A DNA stretch of 64,000 nucleotides. Source: Burkholderiales bacterium. Its GTDB lineage: Bacteria; Pseudomonadota; Gammaproteobacteria; Burkholderiales; Burkholderiaceae_C. Both the position numbers and the translations under genes were made by a program. The notes under the pieces were generated by a model. That model did not search any database. It saw only the letters and a program-made list of their open reading frames with translations, and was not told the DNA's origin. Positions 1 to 8,403 of the stretch are shown piece after piece (position 1 is the first letter of the stretch; each line of letters begins with the position of its first letter). The stretch covers positions 124,001 to 188,000 of the forward strand of contig JACRAY010000007.1 of NCBI GenBank assembly GCA_016213325.1, read 5' to 3'.

Positions 1-814
1 ACCCGATCTCCGCCTCCTGCATGTGCGAATACCGCTTCTGCAAGGCCAGGTAGTCCCGCACCGGCCGCGTGCGCAAGCCGTAGTTCAGCGTGTAGCGCAC
101 GCCATCCTCCACCTCGTACAAGGGAAACGCCCCGCACTCCACCGCATAGCGCGCCGCGCGCAGCGCGCCGTCGTCGGGCAGGCCCCAGCCATCGACGCAA
201 GGCACCAGCAGCGTGAGCATGCGGAAGCCGCGGATGGTCTTGGCCTTTTCGACCTTGCGGATCAGGTCGGGCAAGAAGCCCGCCGTCGCGGTGGCGGCAT
301 AAGGCACGCGATGCGCGGCCAGGATCTCGGTGAGGTTCTTCTTGCGCGTGACCTTGCCGCCCGGCGTGGAGCCAGTGCGCGCATAGTGCGGCGTGGACGA
401 CGACTTCTGCGCACCTGTGTTCATGTAGCCCTCGTTGTCCAGGCAGACGTACAGCATGTCCTCGTTGCGCTCGGCCGCAGACGAGAGGCACTGCAGGCCG
501 ATGTCGTAGGTGCCTCCGTCGCCCGCCAGCACGACCACTTGCGTGCTGGTCTTGCCCTGCGCGTCGAGCGCGCGCCGCAGGCCCGACGCCGCGGCGGCGC
601 TGGCTTCCAGCGTGGGCTGGTACACCGGGATGCGCAGCGAGCTGAAGGGCTGCGGCCCGGCGATGATGGCCATGCACGACGGCGGAATCACGGCCATGGC
701 ATCGGGGCCTACGCGCGCCAGCACGTGGCGCGCGGACAGGGCTTCCATGCAACCCGGGCACGCGGCGTGGCCGGAGCACAGCATGGGTTCGCGGTTCTCG
801 ATCGCTTGCATCAT
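1..814 (-). CDS. 2-oxoacid oxidoreductase beta subunit (TPP-binding), 3' end beyond window
   Basis: This is the thiamine-pyrophosphate subunit of a 2-oxoacid:acceptor oxidoreductase, which decarboxylates a 2-oxoacid and passes electrons to iron-sulfur clusters. The reading frame opens with two Met codons and runs off the left edge after 271 codons without a stop. Visible hallmarks are an N-terminal Cys cluster (CSGH..CPGC, near residues 13-22) and the TPP/Mg motif GDGG followed about 30 residues later by DN. The start overlaps the stop of the alpha gene by 4 bases (ATGA), so the subunits are translationally coupled. The set gamma, GltD-like, alpha, beta resembles the NAD-linked phenylglyoxylate oxidoreductase of denitrifiers (PadI position). 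Substrate assignment is inference from the benzoyl-CoA context; pyruvate or ketoisovalerate enzymes share the fold. Confidence 0.85.
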   Translation of the reverse strand, partial: MMQAIENREPMLCSGHAACPGCMEALSARHVLARVGPDAMAVIPPSCMAIIAGPQPFSSLRIPVYQPTLEASAAAASGLRRALDAQGKTSTQVVVLAGDGGTYDIGLQCLSSAAERNEDMLYVCLDNEGYMNTGAQKSSSTPHYARTGSTPGGKVTRKKNLTEILAAHRVPYAATATAGFLPDLIRKVEKAKTIRGFRMLTLLVPCVDGWGLPDDGALRAARYAVECGAFPLYEVEDGVRYTLNYGLRTRPVRDYLALQKRYSHMQEAEIG

Positions 815-1941
815 CTTTGCTCCAATGCCGGGCCGACCGCTTCGCGCACCATCTGCATGATGGCCGCAGGCGACACGTTGACACCCCCTACACCGGCCAG
901 CCGCGCGTGCACACGCGGCGCATCGTGCAGGCCGTACAGAGCGCCCTTGACTTCCTGCGCCACGATGCCGCCGAGCCCCGGCGAGTGGTTGCGGTCCAGC
1001 ACCACCACGTCGGGCACGCCGGCCAGCGCCGCGCGCAGCGCATTCACGGGCAGCGGCCGCAACAACCGGATCTTCAGCAGCCCGGCCGCCACACCCTCGT
1101 CCTGCAGGGCGTCGATGGCCTCGCGCGCGGTGCCGCACATGCTGCCGATGGCCACTGCCACCACGCTCGCGCCGTCGCAGCGGTAGCGCTCGACGATGCC
1201 CCAGCTGCGGCCGCTGGACGCGGCCCATTCGCGGTCCGCATCCTGCGCCGCCTGCAAGGCGAGCTGCATCGCGTCCTCGATCTGCCGGCGGTGCCGCGCA
1301 TACATCTCCTGCGACACCACGTTGCCCCACGACGAGCCCAGCTCGGTGGACAGGCGCTGCGCGGGCGAGTAGGCGGGCAGGTACGCGTCCACCGCTTCCT
1401 GCGACGGCACGTCGACCGGCTCGAGCGAGTGCGACACGTAGAAGGCATCGTGGCTCACCATCACGGGCAGCAGCACCTGCTCGGCCACGCGAAAGGCCTG
1501 CAGCACAGTGTCCAGCGACTCCTGCGGCGACTCGGTGTAGTACTGGATCCAGCCGGTGTCGCGCTGCGACAGGCTGTCGGTCTCGTCGGGCCAGAACGCC
1601 CACGGGGAAGCCACCGTGCGGTTGACGTTGGCCATCACGATGGGCGCCCTCGCACCGCTGGCGTAGTGCAGCACCTCGTGCATGAGCAACAAGCCCTGCG
1701 AAGCAGTAGCGGTGAAGACGCGCGAACCTGCGAGCGACGCGGGAATGCAGGCCGCCAGCACCGAATGCTCGGACTCGGGCGTCAGCACCTCGGCGTCGAA
1801 CTCGCCGCGCGCCTGGAACTCGGTGATGAGTTCCAGCACCGGCGTCTGCGGCGTGATCGGGTACAGCGGCACCACCTGCGGCCGCGCGAGCCGCGCGGCC
1901 CAGGCCACGGCGTGGTTGCCGTTCAGCAGCATCGTGGTCAT
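811..1941 (-). CDS. 2-oxoacid oxidoreductase alpha subunit
   Basis: This 376-residue protein is the pyrimidine-binding alpha subunit partner of the downstream beta subunit. It opens with the family signature YPITPQTP near residues 26-33, followed by ESEHS and TATASQG segments that line the TPP cleft, and has a C-terminal transketolase-like domain ending in a Rossmann-type DRNHSPG region. The start ATG is preceded by a strong GGGAGGAA ribosome site and overlaps the upstream stop by 4 bases. It would sit in a cytoplasmic heteromeric complex with the neighbouring gamma, GltD/ferredoxin and beta proteins. A PadG-like role (phenylglyoxylate to benzoyl-CoA) would suit the adjoining benzoyl-CoA cluster, but sequence alone does not fix the 2-oxoacid used. 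Confidence 0.85.
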   Translation of the reverse strand: MTTMLLNGNHAVAWAARLARPQVVPLYPITPQTPVLELITEFQARGEFDAEVLTPESEHSVLAACIPASLAGSRVFTATASQGLLLMHEVLHYASGARAPIVMANVNRTVASPWAFWPDETDSLSQRDTGWIQYYTESPQESLDTVLQAFRVAEQVLLPVMVSHDAFYVSHSLEPVDVPSQEAVDAYLPAYSPAQRLSTELGSSWGNVVSQEMYARHRRQIEDAMQLALQAAQDADREWAASSGRSWGIVERYRCDGASVVAVAIGSMCGTAREAIDALQDEGVAAGLLKIRLLRPLPVNALRAALAGVPDVVVLDRNHSPGLGGIVAQEVKGALYGLHDAPRVHARLAGVGGVNVSPAAIMQMVREAVGPALEQR

Positions 1942-3545
1942 CGCAGTTCCTCCCTCATCACGATCGCGCCCGTGGGACATTCGCGCACGCAGATGCCGCA
2001 GCCCTTGCAGTAGTCCGCCAGCACGGCGTAGCCGCCTTCGGGCTTGTGCACGATGGCGAGGTCCGGGCAGTAGCTGAAGCAGTTGTCGCAAGAGGTGCAG
2101 CGGCCGCAGGAGAAGCAGCGCGAGGCTTCTTCCAGCGCCTGCTCGACATCGAGGCCCAGTTGCACCTCGGCGGCGCGTGCGTGCTTCGCGTGGTAGAAGG
2201 TCGCGATGGCACTGGCACTCACGCCGGCCTCCGGCTCGCGCGCCACGCGCGATTCGCCGCGCAGCGCACGGTCGATGTCGATGGCGGCGCGCTTGCCCAT
2301 GCCGATGGCTTCGGTGACGAAGCGCGCCATGCTGGCCACGTCGCCGCCGGCCCACACGGCCTTGGCGCCGGTGGCTTGCGCCTCGTCGCTCGCCAGCAGC
2401 CCCCGTTGCGCCGGCAGGCTGGCAAAGGGCAACAGGTATGCGTCCTGCCCGATCGCGGGAATGACCGCGTCCATGCCCAGCAGGAAGTCGCTGTTGGCCA
2501 CGGGCTCCACGCGGAACTCGCCGCGCCTTTCGCCCGGGATGAAGTCGACGCGCACACAGCGGATGGCCAGCCCGTCGCCGATGGCGGGCGCCACGTTGCG
2601 CAGCATGGCGCCGTCGACGATGCGCACGCCCTCGTGCAGCGCCTCCTGCACTTCCTCGCGTTGCGCCGGCAGGCGCTCCATCGGTTCCAGGGCCAGCACG
2701 GTCACGTCGTGCCCCGCGCGCTTGGCGCTGCGCGCCACGTCCATCGCGGCGCTGCCGCCGCCGATCACGAGCACGCGCCGACCCAGTCTCGGCGCCGTGC
2801 CCGCATTGGCTTGCGCCAGGTAGGTCGCTCCCTGCACCAGCCACGGCGCGGCGGCGGGCAGTTGCGGCAAGGCCTTGGGAACGCCCGCCCCAACCGCGAC
2901 ATACACGGCGTCGTGCGTGTCGCGCAGTTGCTGGAAGCCGTCAGGTGTCGCCACCGGTACCCCGTACCGGATTTCGATGCCCAGGCCGCCCAGCCGCGCG
3001 ATCTCGCCGTCCAGCACCTCGCGCGGCAATCGGTAGTCCGGGATGCCGTGCCGCATCAGCCCGCCCGCCTGCCCGCCCTGCTCGTACACCGTCACGCGCC
3101 AGCCGCGACGGCGCAGGTGGTAGGCCGCCGACAGGCCCGACGGGCCCGCGCCGACCACCGCGATGTGCCCGTCGCGTTGCTGCACCGGCGGCGCGAACTG
3201 CCAGCCCTGCTTCAGCGCCATCTCGCCGACCGCCCGTTCCAGGCAGCGGATGGCAACCGGCTCGTCCCACTCCTTGCGATTGCAGGCGGCCTCGCAAGGG
3301 CGGTGGCAGACATGGCCCGCGATTGCGGGGAAGGGGTTGTTGCTCGTGAGCACGTCCCATGCGCCGCGCAGGTCGCCGGCGCGCGCCAATGCGATCCACT
3401 CGGCGATCTCGCCGCTGACCGGGCAGGCCTGGTGGCAGGGCGATGGCGCGGCCACGTGCTCGGGCAGCGCGGTGCGCCACGTGCCGGTCTTGAAGACCTC
3501 GGTGGTGCCCGTGGTCCAGGCGGTGGGGGGCAGGGGCATGTTCAT
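1938..3545 (-). CDS. GltD-like NAD(P)H/FAD oxidoreductase fused to 2[4Fe-4S] ferredoxin domain
   Basis: This 535-residue fusion probably carries electrons from the 2-oxoacid oxidoreductase core to NAD(P). The N-terminal part has the GltD-type cysteine pattern (CHQACPVSG, then CHRPCEAACN), then an FAD-binding GAGPSGLSAAYHL motif near residue 150 and an NAD(P)-binding GGGSAAMDVARSA motif. The last about 80 residues carry three cysteine clusters, CFSCGRCTSC, then CFSYCPD, then CKGCGICVRECP, i.e. a delta-subunit-like bacterial ferredoxin. In known phenylglyoxylate oxidoreductases a GltD-like PadH and a separate ferredoxin subunit exist; here both functions seem to be on one chain. The start is chosen because ATGA overlaps the gamma gene stop. 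It is co-translated with the alpha gene through another ATGA overlap. Confidence 0.85.
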   Translation of the reverse strand: MNMPLPPTAWTTGTTEVFKTGTWRTALPEHVAAPSPCHQACPVSGEIAEWIALARAGDLRGAWDVLTSNNPFPAIAGHVCHRPCEAACNRKEWDEPVAIRCLERAVGEMALKQGWQFAPPVQQRDGHIAVVGAGPSGLSAAYHLRRRGWRVTVYEQGGQAGGLMRHGIPDYRLPREVLDGEIARLGGLGIEIRYGVPVATPDGFQQLRDTHDAVYVAVGAGVPKALPQLPAAAPWLVQGATYLAQANAGTAPRLGRRVLVIGGGSAAMDVARSAKRAGHDVTVLALEPMERLPAQREEVQEALHEGVRIVDGAMLRNVAPAIGDGLAIRCVRVDFIPGERRGEFRVEPVANSDFLLGMDAVIPAIGQDAYLLPFASLPAQRGLLASDEAQATGAKAVWAGGDVASMARFVTEAIGMGKRAAIDIDRALRGESRVAREPEAGVSASAIATFYHAKHARAAEVQLGLDVEQALEEASRCFSCGRCTSCDNCFSYCPDLAIVHKPEGGYAVLADYCKGCGICVRECPTGAIVMREELR

Positions 3546-4099
3546 GGCGTCGGTTCCTCCAGCAGCCCGGCCGCGGCGTGGTAGCCCTCGCGGCAGGCTG
3601 CCACGTTCTCGGCCTGCAGCTTCGCGGCCTCTTGCAGCAGCACCTTCTCCAGCACGGCAAGCGGCGGCTCGCCGACTGCGCGGGCGAACGCGCCAAGCAG
3701 CGCCGAATTGACGATGCGGCCCAGCCCGTTGCGCCGCGAGATGGCGATGCCGTCGACCGGCACGATGCGGTAGCCCGGGAGGGCCTCGGCAAAGTCGTCC
3801 GCGCTGCGCGACGAGTTGACGACGATGAGCGTCTGCGCATCGGCTGCCGCCAGCAGCGGCGGCTGCAGCAGGCTTGCGTCGAAGCACAGGATGGCGTCGG
3901 CCCGCTCGATGTCGCAGCGCAGTCGGATCGGCCGGTCGGACACGCGGATGAACGAGCTGACGGGTGTGCCGCGCCGCGCCCCGCCGTAGCTGGCGAAGGC
4001 CTGCACCTGCCGCCCCTCGGCGAAGTATGCCGCCGCGAGCAGGTTGCCCGCCGTCTGGGCGCCCTGCCCGCCGCGGCCCTGGATGATGATCTGCAGCAT
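3542..4099 (-). CDS. 2-oxoacid oxidoreductase gamma subunit
   Basis: This 185-residue protein is the gamma subunit of the pyruvate/ketoisovalerate ferredoxin oxidoreductase family. The N-terminus has the typical GRGGQGAQTAGNLLA glycine motif and then a SYGGARRGTPVSSFIR segment, both hallmarks of the CoA-contacting gamma fold. It is about the normal family length. It opens the four-gene oxidoreductase block and overlaps the next gene by 4 bases. Only 12 bases separate it from the LivF gene upstream, so all genes from korA down to the beta subunit are probably one leftward transcript. A PadE-like role is suggested by context only. Confidence 0.88.
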   Translation of the reverse strand: MLQIIIQGRGGQGAQTAGNLLAAAYFAEGRQVQAFASYGGARRGTPVSSFIRVSDRPIRLRCDIERADAILCFDASLLQPPLLAAADAQTLIVVNSSRSADDFAEALPGYRIVPVDGIAISRRNGLGRIVNSALLGAFARAVGEPPLAVLEKVLLQEAAKLQAENVAACREGYHAAAGLLEEPTP

Positions 4100-4111
4100 G
4101 TGTGTTCCCCT

Positions 4112-4813
4112 TCAAACTCCCAGGAACCCCTTCAGGGGCCCCGGGTCCGCAGCCAGCCTGGCCGAGTCGTCCGTCAGCACCACGCGGCCTTTTTCCATGA
4201 CCACCGCGCGGTGGGTATGCGCGAGCACGGTGCGATACGCGCGGTCCACGATCAGCGTGCTGATGCCGGTGCGCGCCACCTCGCCGATCACGCGCCAGAT
4301 GTCGGCCACGATGCGTGGCGCAAGGCCCTCGGTCGCTTCGTCCAGGATCATCAGCCGCGGGTTGGTGAGGAGCGCTCGCCCTATGGCCACCATCTGCTGC
4401 TCGCCGCCGGACACGAGCTGCCCGCCGGTGTCCATGCGTTCCTTCAGCCGTGGGAAGGTGTCGAGCACGCGCTCCAGCGTCCATTCGCGCCTGCCGTCGA
4501 CGCCGGGCCGCGCGGCCATCGCCAGGTTCTCGCGCACCGACAGGTTGGCGAAGATGCCGCGGCCCTCGGGCACGTAGGCGATGCCGGTGCGCGCGATGTC
4601 GTAGGGTGCGCGGCGCGTCATGTCGACGCCGTCGACCTGCACCGTGCCCTCGCGCGGCTTGACCAGGCCCATGATGCTCTTGATCAGCGTCGTCTTGCCC
4701 ATGCCGTTGCGCCCCAGCAGCCCGAGCGAGCTGCCCGCCGGCAGCGCCAGGCTCACGCCGTGCAGGATGTGGCTTTCGCCATAGAAGCTGTGCAGGTTGC
4801 GGACTTCGAGCAT
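4112..4813 (-). CDS. livF: orphan LivF-type ABC transporter ATPase
   Basis: This 233-residue ATPase belongs to the branched-chain amino-acid (HAAT) ABC family, LivF branch. It shows Walker A GRNGMGKTT, a signature VSGGEQQMVAIGRAL and Walker B LMILDEA. No LivG, LivH, LivM or binding protein lies beside it; the only other liv genes are 46 kb away and have their own LivF. It sits between the oxidoreductase gamma gene and a RidA gene in the leftward kor operon. Where Walker B is normally followed by a conserved P (DEPxxGL), this protein reads DEATEGLAP, and the H-loop segment reads VDRAYR rather than a clear VEQN. It may energise an aromatic-acid importer encoded elsewhere, or be a remnant. Confidence 0.85.
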   Translation of the reverse strand: MLEVRNLHSFYGESHILHGVSLALPAGSSLGLLGRNGMGKTTLIKSIMGLVKPREGTVQVDGVDMTRRAPYDIARTGIAYVPEGRGIFANLSVRENLAMAARPGVDGRREWTLERVLDTFPRLKERMDTGGQLVSGGEQQMVAIGRALLTNPRLMILDEATEGLAPRIVADIWRVIGEVARTGISTLIVDRAYRTVLAHTHRAVVMEKGRVVLTDDSARLAADPGPLKGFLGV

Positions 4814-4818
4814 GGGGC

Positions 4819-5217
4819 TTACGGACGCGGGATGACCGCCGTCGCCTCCAGTTCGACCTTGGCCGGGTGGTCCAGCAGGTCGCTCACGAAGATCATGCTC
4901 ATGGCGGGGTAGTGGCGCCCCATGTGCTTGCGCCAGATGGGGCCCAGCCGCTCGCGCGAGCGCAGGTAGGCCGGCTTGTCGCAGCAGTACACCGTCATGC
5001 GGCAGACCTGCTGCGGCCCCGCGCCCGCCTCGGCCAGCACCGCGATCACGTTCGCCAGCGCCTGGTCGAACTGCGGCGCCAGGTCTTCCGACGCGAACTG
5101 CTGCGACGCGTCCCATCCCACCTGCCCCGCGACGAACACGATGCGTCCCGCGGGCACCTCGATGCCGTTCGCATAGCCGATGGGCTCGGCCCAGCCTGCG
5201 GGCAACAGTGTGCGCAT
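4819..5217 (-). CDS. RidA/YjgF-family protein
   Basis: This 132-residue protein is of the RidA (enamine/imine deaminase) superfamily, cytoplasmic trimers that hydrolyse reactive enamines or act on related small molecules. The FVAGQVGWD segment near residue 31, the AGAGPQQVCRMTVYC region and the C-terminal VELEATAVI stretch match the family. Within aromatic-acid operons RidA-like proteins are common but their substrates are rarely known. It lies 5 bases upstream of the livF start and 11 bases downstream of the ferritin-like gene, consistent with cotranscription. The start ATG was chosen because it gives the usual family length. Confidence 0.8.
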   Translation of the reverse strand: MRTLLPAGWAEPIGYANGIEVPAGRIVFVAGQVGWDASQQFASEDLAPQFDQALANVIAVLAEAGAGPQQVCRMTVYCCDKPAYLRSRERLGPIWRKHMGRHYPAMSMIFVSDLLDHPAKVELEATAVIPRP

Positions 5218-5228
5218 GGCGCGCTCCT

Positions 5229-5747
5229 TCAGTCGGTGTAGCGCGGCGGGTCCGGGTCGTCGCTCCAGTTGGCGTCGGGCGGCGACAGCCGGGCCAGCCA
5301 CTCTTCGATCAGTCGCACGTGCTCGGCCTCTTCGGCCTGCATTTCGGCAGCCGCCTTGCGCACCTCGTCGCATTCGGCGATGCGCACCGCGGTGGAGAAG
5401 AACAGCTCGGCGTTCTTCTCGGCCGCCAGCGCGAGCCGCAACGCATGCCACGGCTGCATCAGGTAGTGCAGTTCCTCCGGCGCTATCGCCTCGGGCGGTT
5501 CGTGGGCGAGCACCACGTCGGGCATGGTGTGCTCGTGCCAGCCCATGCGCTCGGCAATCGCATTGGCGTGTTCGCGCTCGTAGCCGGCCATCTTGCGGAA
5601 CAGCTCGGCCACCTCGGTGTTGTTGCACGCCTCCATCACGTCGGCCAGCTGCGCGTAGCGCTGGGCCGCTTCGGACTCCATCACCAGCGCCTCGGCCATG
5701 AAGTGCTCCAGCGTAGGCGGCAATGCCGCAACGGGCCACGCGGTCAT
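5229..5747 (-). CDS. ferritin-like/rubrerythrin-type diiron protein
   Basis: This 172-residue, mostly helical protein has the spacing of Glu and His residues expected for a four-helix ferritin-like fold: an E-x-E segment near residues 20-23, EREH around residue 52, E..AE..FF in the third helix and EAEHVR in the fourth. No rubredoxin-type CxxC domain is present, so it is not a full rubrerythrin. Its start overlaps the korB stop by ATGA. In an operon of oxygen-sensitive iron-sulfur enzymes a diiron peroxidase or iron-buffering role is plausible, but this is inference; a hydroxylase-like role cannot be excluded. Confidence 0.7.
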   Translation of the reverse strand: MTAWPVAALPPTLEHFMAEALVMESEAAQRYAQLADVMEACNNTEVAELFRKMAGYEREHANAIAERMGWHEHTMPDVVLAHEPPEAIAPEELHYLMQPWHALRLALAAEKNAELFFSTAVRIAECDEVRKAAAEMQAEEAEHVRLIEEWLARLSPPDANWSDDPDPPRYTD

Positions 5748-6580
5748 ACTTCGAACTCCTTCTCCAGCGCTTCCACGTCGTGCTGCTCCTTGCCGCGCAG
5801 GGCCCGGTATTCGGGCCGGCTGCCCGCATACAGGATGCCCATGTTGAATCCGTCGTCGGTCATGATCCGGCGCGCCGCACGGGCCGGGTCGTCGGTGAAG
5901 GGCACCGAAGCGTCGTGCACCATGTCCTTCCAGCCGCGCTGCTCGGGGCGGAAGGTGACGCAGGGGCTCAGGACCTCGATGAACGAGAAGCCCGGGTGGC
6001 GGATGGCCGCCGCGATGATCTCCGCCGTGCCGTTCTGGTCGCCCGAGAAGGCGCGCGCCACGAAATTGGCGCCCGAGGCCAGCGCGATGACGAGCGGGTG
6101 GAACGACCGCACGCCGGTGCCGCCGGGCGACAGCTTGTTGTCCCAGTCGGGCTCCGTAGTGGGCGATGCCTGCCCCTTGGTCATGCCGTACACGTGGTTG
6201 TCCATCACGATGTAGGTCATGTCCACGTTGCGGCGGCAGGCATGCAGGAAGTGGTTGCCGCCGATCGAGTAGCCGTCGCCGTCGCCGCCGGCCACCAGCA
6301 CCGTCAGCTCGGGCCGCGCGACCTTGAGCCCCGTGGCTGCGGCGAGCGAGCGCCCGTGCACGCCGTGGAAGCCGTAGCACGAGGTGTAGGCCGGGATGCG
6401 CGACGAGCAGCCGATGCCCGACACCACCACCGTTTCATGCGGCGGCGACTGCACCATGGCCAGCGCCTTGCTGATGGCGGCCAGCACCGTGTAGTCGCCG
6501 CATCCCGGGCACCAGATCGGCTTGGTCGCCGACTTGTAGTTGGCCGCGGTGTACACCGGCGGCAGGCACATGTCGTTCAT
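5744..6580 (-). CDS. korB: 2-oxoglutarate:ferredoxin oxidoreductase beta subunit KorB
   Basis: This 278-residue protein is the TPP-binding beta subunit of 2-oxoglutarate:ferredoxin oxidoreductase. It begins with the conserved WCPGCGDY cluster, continues with GIGCSSRIP and CYGFHGVHGRS, and carries the TPP-Mg motif GDGDGYSIGGNH with the later DNHVYGMTKGQ. With KorA it converts 2-oxoglutarate, CoA and oxidised ferredoxin to succinyl-CoA and reduced ferredoxin; in Thauera this supplies low-potential electrons to benzoyl-CoA reductase. The gene overlaps korA by ATGA. Its placement divergent from the bcr genes rather than downstream differs from the Thauera arrangement as I remember it. Confidence 0.95.
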   Translation of the reverse strand: MNDMCLPPVYTAANYKSATKPIWCPGCGDYTVLAAISKALAMVQSPPHETVVVSGIGCSSRIPAYTSCYGFHGVHGRSLAAATGLKVARPELTVLVAGGDGDGYSIGGNHFLHACRRNVDMTYIVMDNHVYGMTKGQASPTTEPDWDNKLSPGGTGVRSFHPLVIALASGANFVARAFSGDQNGTAEIIAAAIRHPGFSFIEVLSPCVTFRPEQRGWKDMVHDASVPFTDDPARAARRIMTDDGFNMGILYAGSRPEYRALRGKEQHDVEALEKEFEV

Positions 6581-8346
6581 GCGGGCTCCTTCATTTCGGC
6601 ATCGGCCCACGCCAGCAGCGCCGTGCACAGTTCCGCGGGCCGCAGGGGCAGCGGGCCGGGGCGGTGGAAACTGGCGGTGCGCGGCGGCAGGTCGACGGCG
6701 CTGCGCAGGTAGCGATAAAGCTGCGCACCATGGTTCTGTTCGATCACCATCACGCGGCGCACGCCTTCGAGCGCGGCGTCGAACACGGCGGTCTGCACCG
6801 GCGCCAGCAGGCGCAGCACGATCAGGCGCAGTTCCACGCCGTCGGCGCGGGCACGCAGCACCGCTTCGCGCACCGGCCCGGACGATGAACCGAAAGTGAT
6901 GACGGCCAGCGGTGCGTCGCCCTCGATGTCGGCCCAGCGCCAACCGTAGTCGTGCTGCAGGAGCTTGCGCGCGCGCTTGTCGAGCTGCACCCGGTGGTCC
7001 CTCGCCTGGCTGCTGGGCACGCCGGCTTCGCTGTGCTCCAGGCCGTCGGCGGTGTAGGTGACGCCGGGCGTGCCCGGCACCGCCATCGGCGACACGCCGC
7101 TCCAGGTGTCGCGGTAGCGCTTGTAGTCGGGGGTGTGCGCTTCGGCGACGAGCCGCTTCACCGCGGTGCGGGCCTGGGCCGGGCGTTCCACCACGGCGCG
7201 TGACTGGCCCATGAACTGGTCCGACAGCACGATGACGGGTGCCTGCAGCGCTTCGGCCAGCTCCACCGCCCAGTGCGTGGTGGGCGCGCAGTCCGAGATG
7301 GAGGCCGGCGCCACCACCAGGCGCGGCGCATCGCCATGCAGGCCGCCCACCGCGAACGACAGGTCGGACTGCTCGCTCTTGGCGGGAATGCCGGTGGACG
7401 GGCCGCCGCGCATCACGTCGACGATCACCACCGGCGTTTCCGAAGCCACGGCCAGGCCGATGCTCTCGGTCATCAGCGACAGGCCCGGCCCGGCGGTGGC
7501 GGTGAGCGAGGGCACGCCGCCGAACGAAGCGCCGATGGCCATGTTGATCGATGCCAGCTCGTCCTCGGCCTGCACCAGCGTGCCGCCCACCTTGGTGAGC
7601 GCGGGCGCCATCCATTCCAGCATTTCCGTCGCCGGCGTGATGGGGTAGGCCGCGACGAAGCGCACGCCACCGCGCAGCGCCCCGTAGCCGGCGGCTTCGT
7701 TGCCCGTGACTTTCCAGCGCGTGGTGCTCTCCTGGCGCGGGGCTGTGGTTTCACCCCAGCCTACGGGGACAACCGTGCCGTCCTGTAGGCTGGGGTGCAA
7801 CCCCAGCATGCCCTGCCGCATCGCCTGCAGGTTGGCAGCCAGTGCCTCTTCACCCCGGGTCCAGCTCGCGCGCACCGCCTCTTCGAGCGCGGAGAGCGGC
7901 AGTGCTGCCACGGTTCCTGCGATGCCGAGCGCCAGCATGTTGATCCAGCTGCCCGGGATGCCCTTGGCGGTCTTCTTCAGCGGCAGCGACAGCACGCGGC
8001 AGCCGCCGGCCTTGAACACCTCGGGCACTTCGCCGCCGTCCGCGTCGCAGACGATCAGGCCATCGGGGTCCAGCGGGATCTCGTCGGCGAAGCGCTGTAC
8101 GTTCTGCCAGTCCAGCGCCAGCAATAGGTCGAAGCGGTCGTCGAGCGACTCCACGGTCTGCGGCGCCAGCCGCAGCAGCGCAGCGGCCTCGCCGCCACGG
8201 ATCTGCGGGCCGCTGGTGCGCACCATCAGGCCGTACAGGCCGGCGCGCGCCGCGGCGTCCAGCAGCAGCTCGCCGGCGGTCATCACGCCGCTGCCGCCGC
8301 TGCCCGCGATGGCGATGGAAAGGCTCGCTCGCGTCGGGTTGGCCAT
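6577..8346 (-). CDS. korA: 2-oxoglutarate:ferredoxin oxidoreductase KorA (gamma-alpha fusion)
   Basis: This 589-residue protein carries an N-terminal gamma domain (GSGGSGVMTAGELLL motif near residue 14) and a C-terminal alpha domain (GNEAAGYGAL near residue 220, then AYPITPATEM and the EDELAS segment). It is the usual KorA architecture. The start chosen is the ATG preceded by AGAGGAG; longer upstream extensions lack a ribosome site and would cover the regulatory region. The linker between the two domains (about residues 185-205) is encoded by palindromic repeat DNA, see the separate repeat entry. It is the first gene of a leftward operon and faces had across a 149-base region with an FNR-type site. 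Confidence 0.95.
   Translation of the reverse strand: MANPTRASLSIAIAGSGGSGVMTAGELLLDAAARAGLYGLMVRTSGPQIRGGEAAALLRLAPQTVESLDDRFDLLLALDWQNVQRFADEIPLDPDGLIVCDADGGEVPEVFKAGGCRVLSLPLKKTAKGIPGSWINMLALGIAGTVAALPLSALEEAVRASWTRGEEALAANLQAMRQGMLGLHPSLQDGTVVPVGWGETTAPRQESTTRWKVTGNEAAGYGALRGGVRFVAAYPITPATEMLEWMAPALTKVGGTLVQAEDELASINMAIGASFGGVPSLTATAGPGLSLMTESIGLAVASETPVVIVDVMRGGPSTGIPAKSEQSDLSFAVGGLHGDAPRLVVAPASISDCAPTTHWAVELAEALQAPVIVLSDQFMGQSRAVVERPAQARTAVKRLVAEAHTPDYKRYRDTWSGVSPMAVPGTPGVTYTADGLEHSEAGVPSSQARDHRVQLDKRARKLLQHDYGWRWADIEGDAPLAVITFGSSSGPVREAVLRARADGVELRLIVLRLLAPVQTAVFDAALEGVRRVMVIEQNHGAQLYRYLRSAVDLPPRTASFHRPGPLPLRPAELCTALLAWADAEMKEPA
7752..7807. repeat. palindromic repeat inside korA, encodes the interdomain linker
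   Basis: Perfect 13-base inverted arms CACCCCAGCCTAC (7752-7764) and GTAGGCTGGGGTG (7785-7797) are separated by 20 bases, and a third copy of the core, ACCCCAGC (7800-7807), pairs again with GCTGGGGT (7789-7796). The element is translated in frame on the minus strand and gives the segment between the gamma and alpha domains of KorA. Short palindromes with a TAGGsTGGG core are common intergenic repeats in Burkholderiales (recollection), so this looks like an intergenic-type repeat captured in a gene. Confidence 0.75.
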
Positions 8347-8403
8347 CGATGCTCCTCTTTTGCAGTACAGGTGCGAGTAAACGGTTTGCGGCGCCGCCGG
8401 ACC

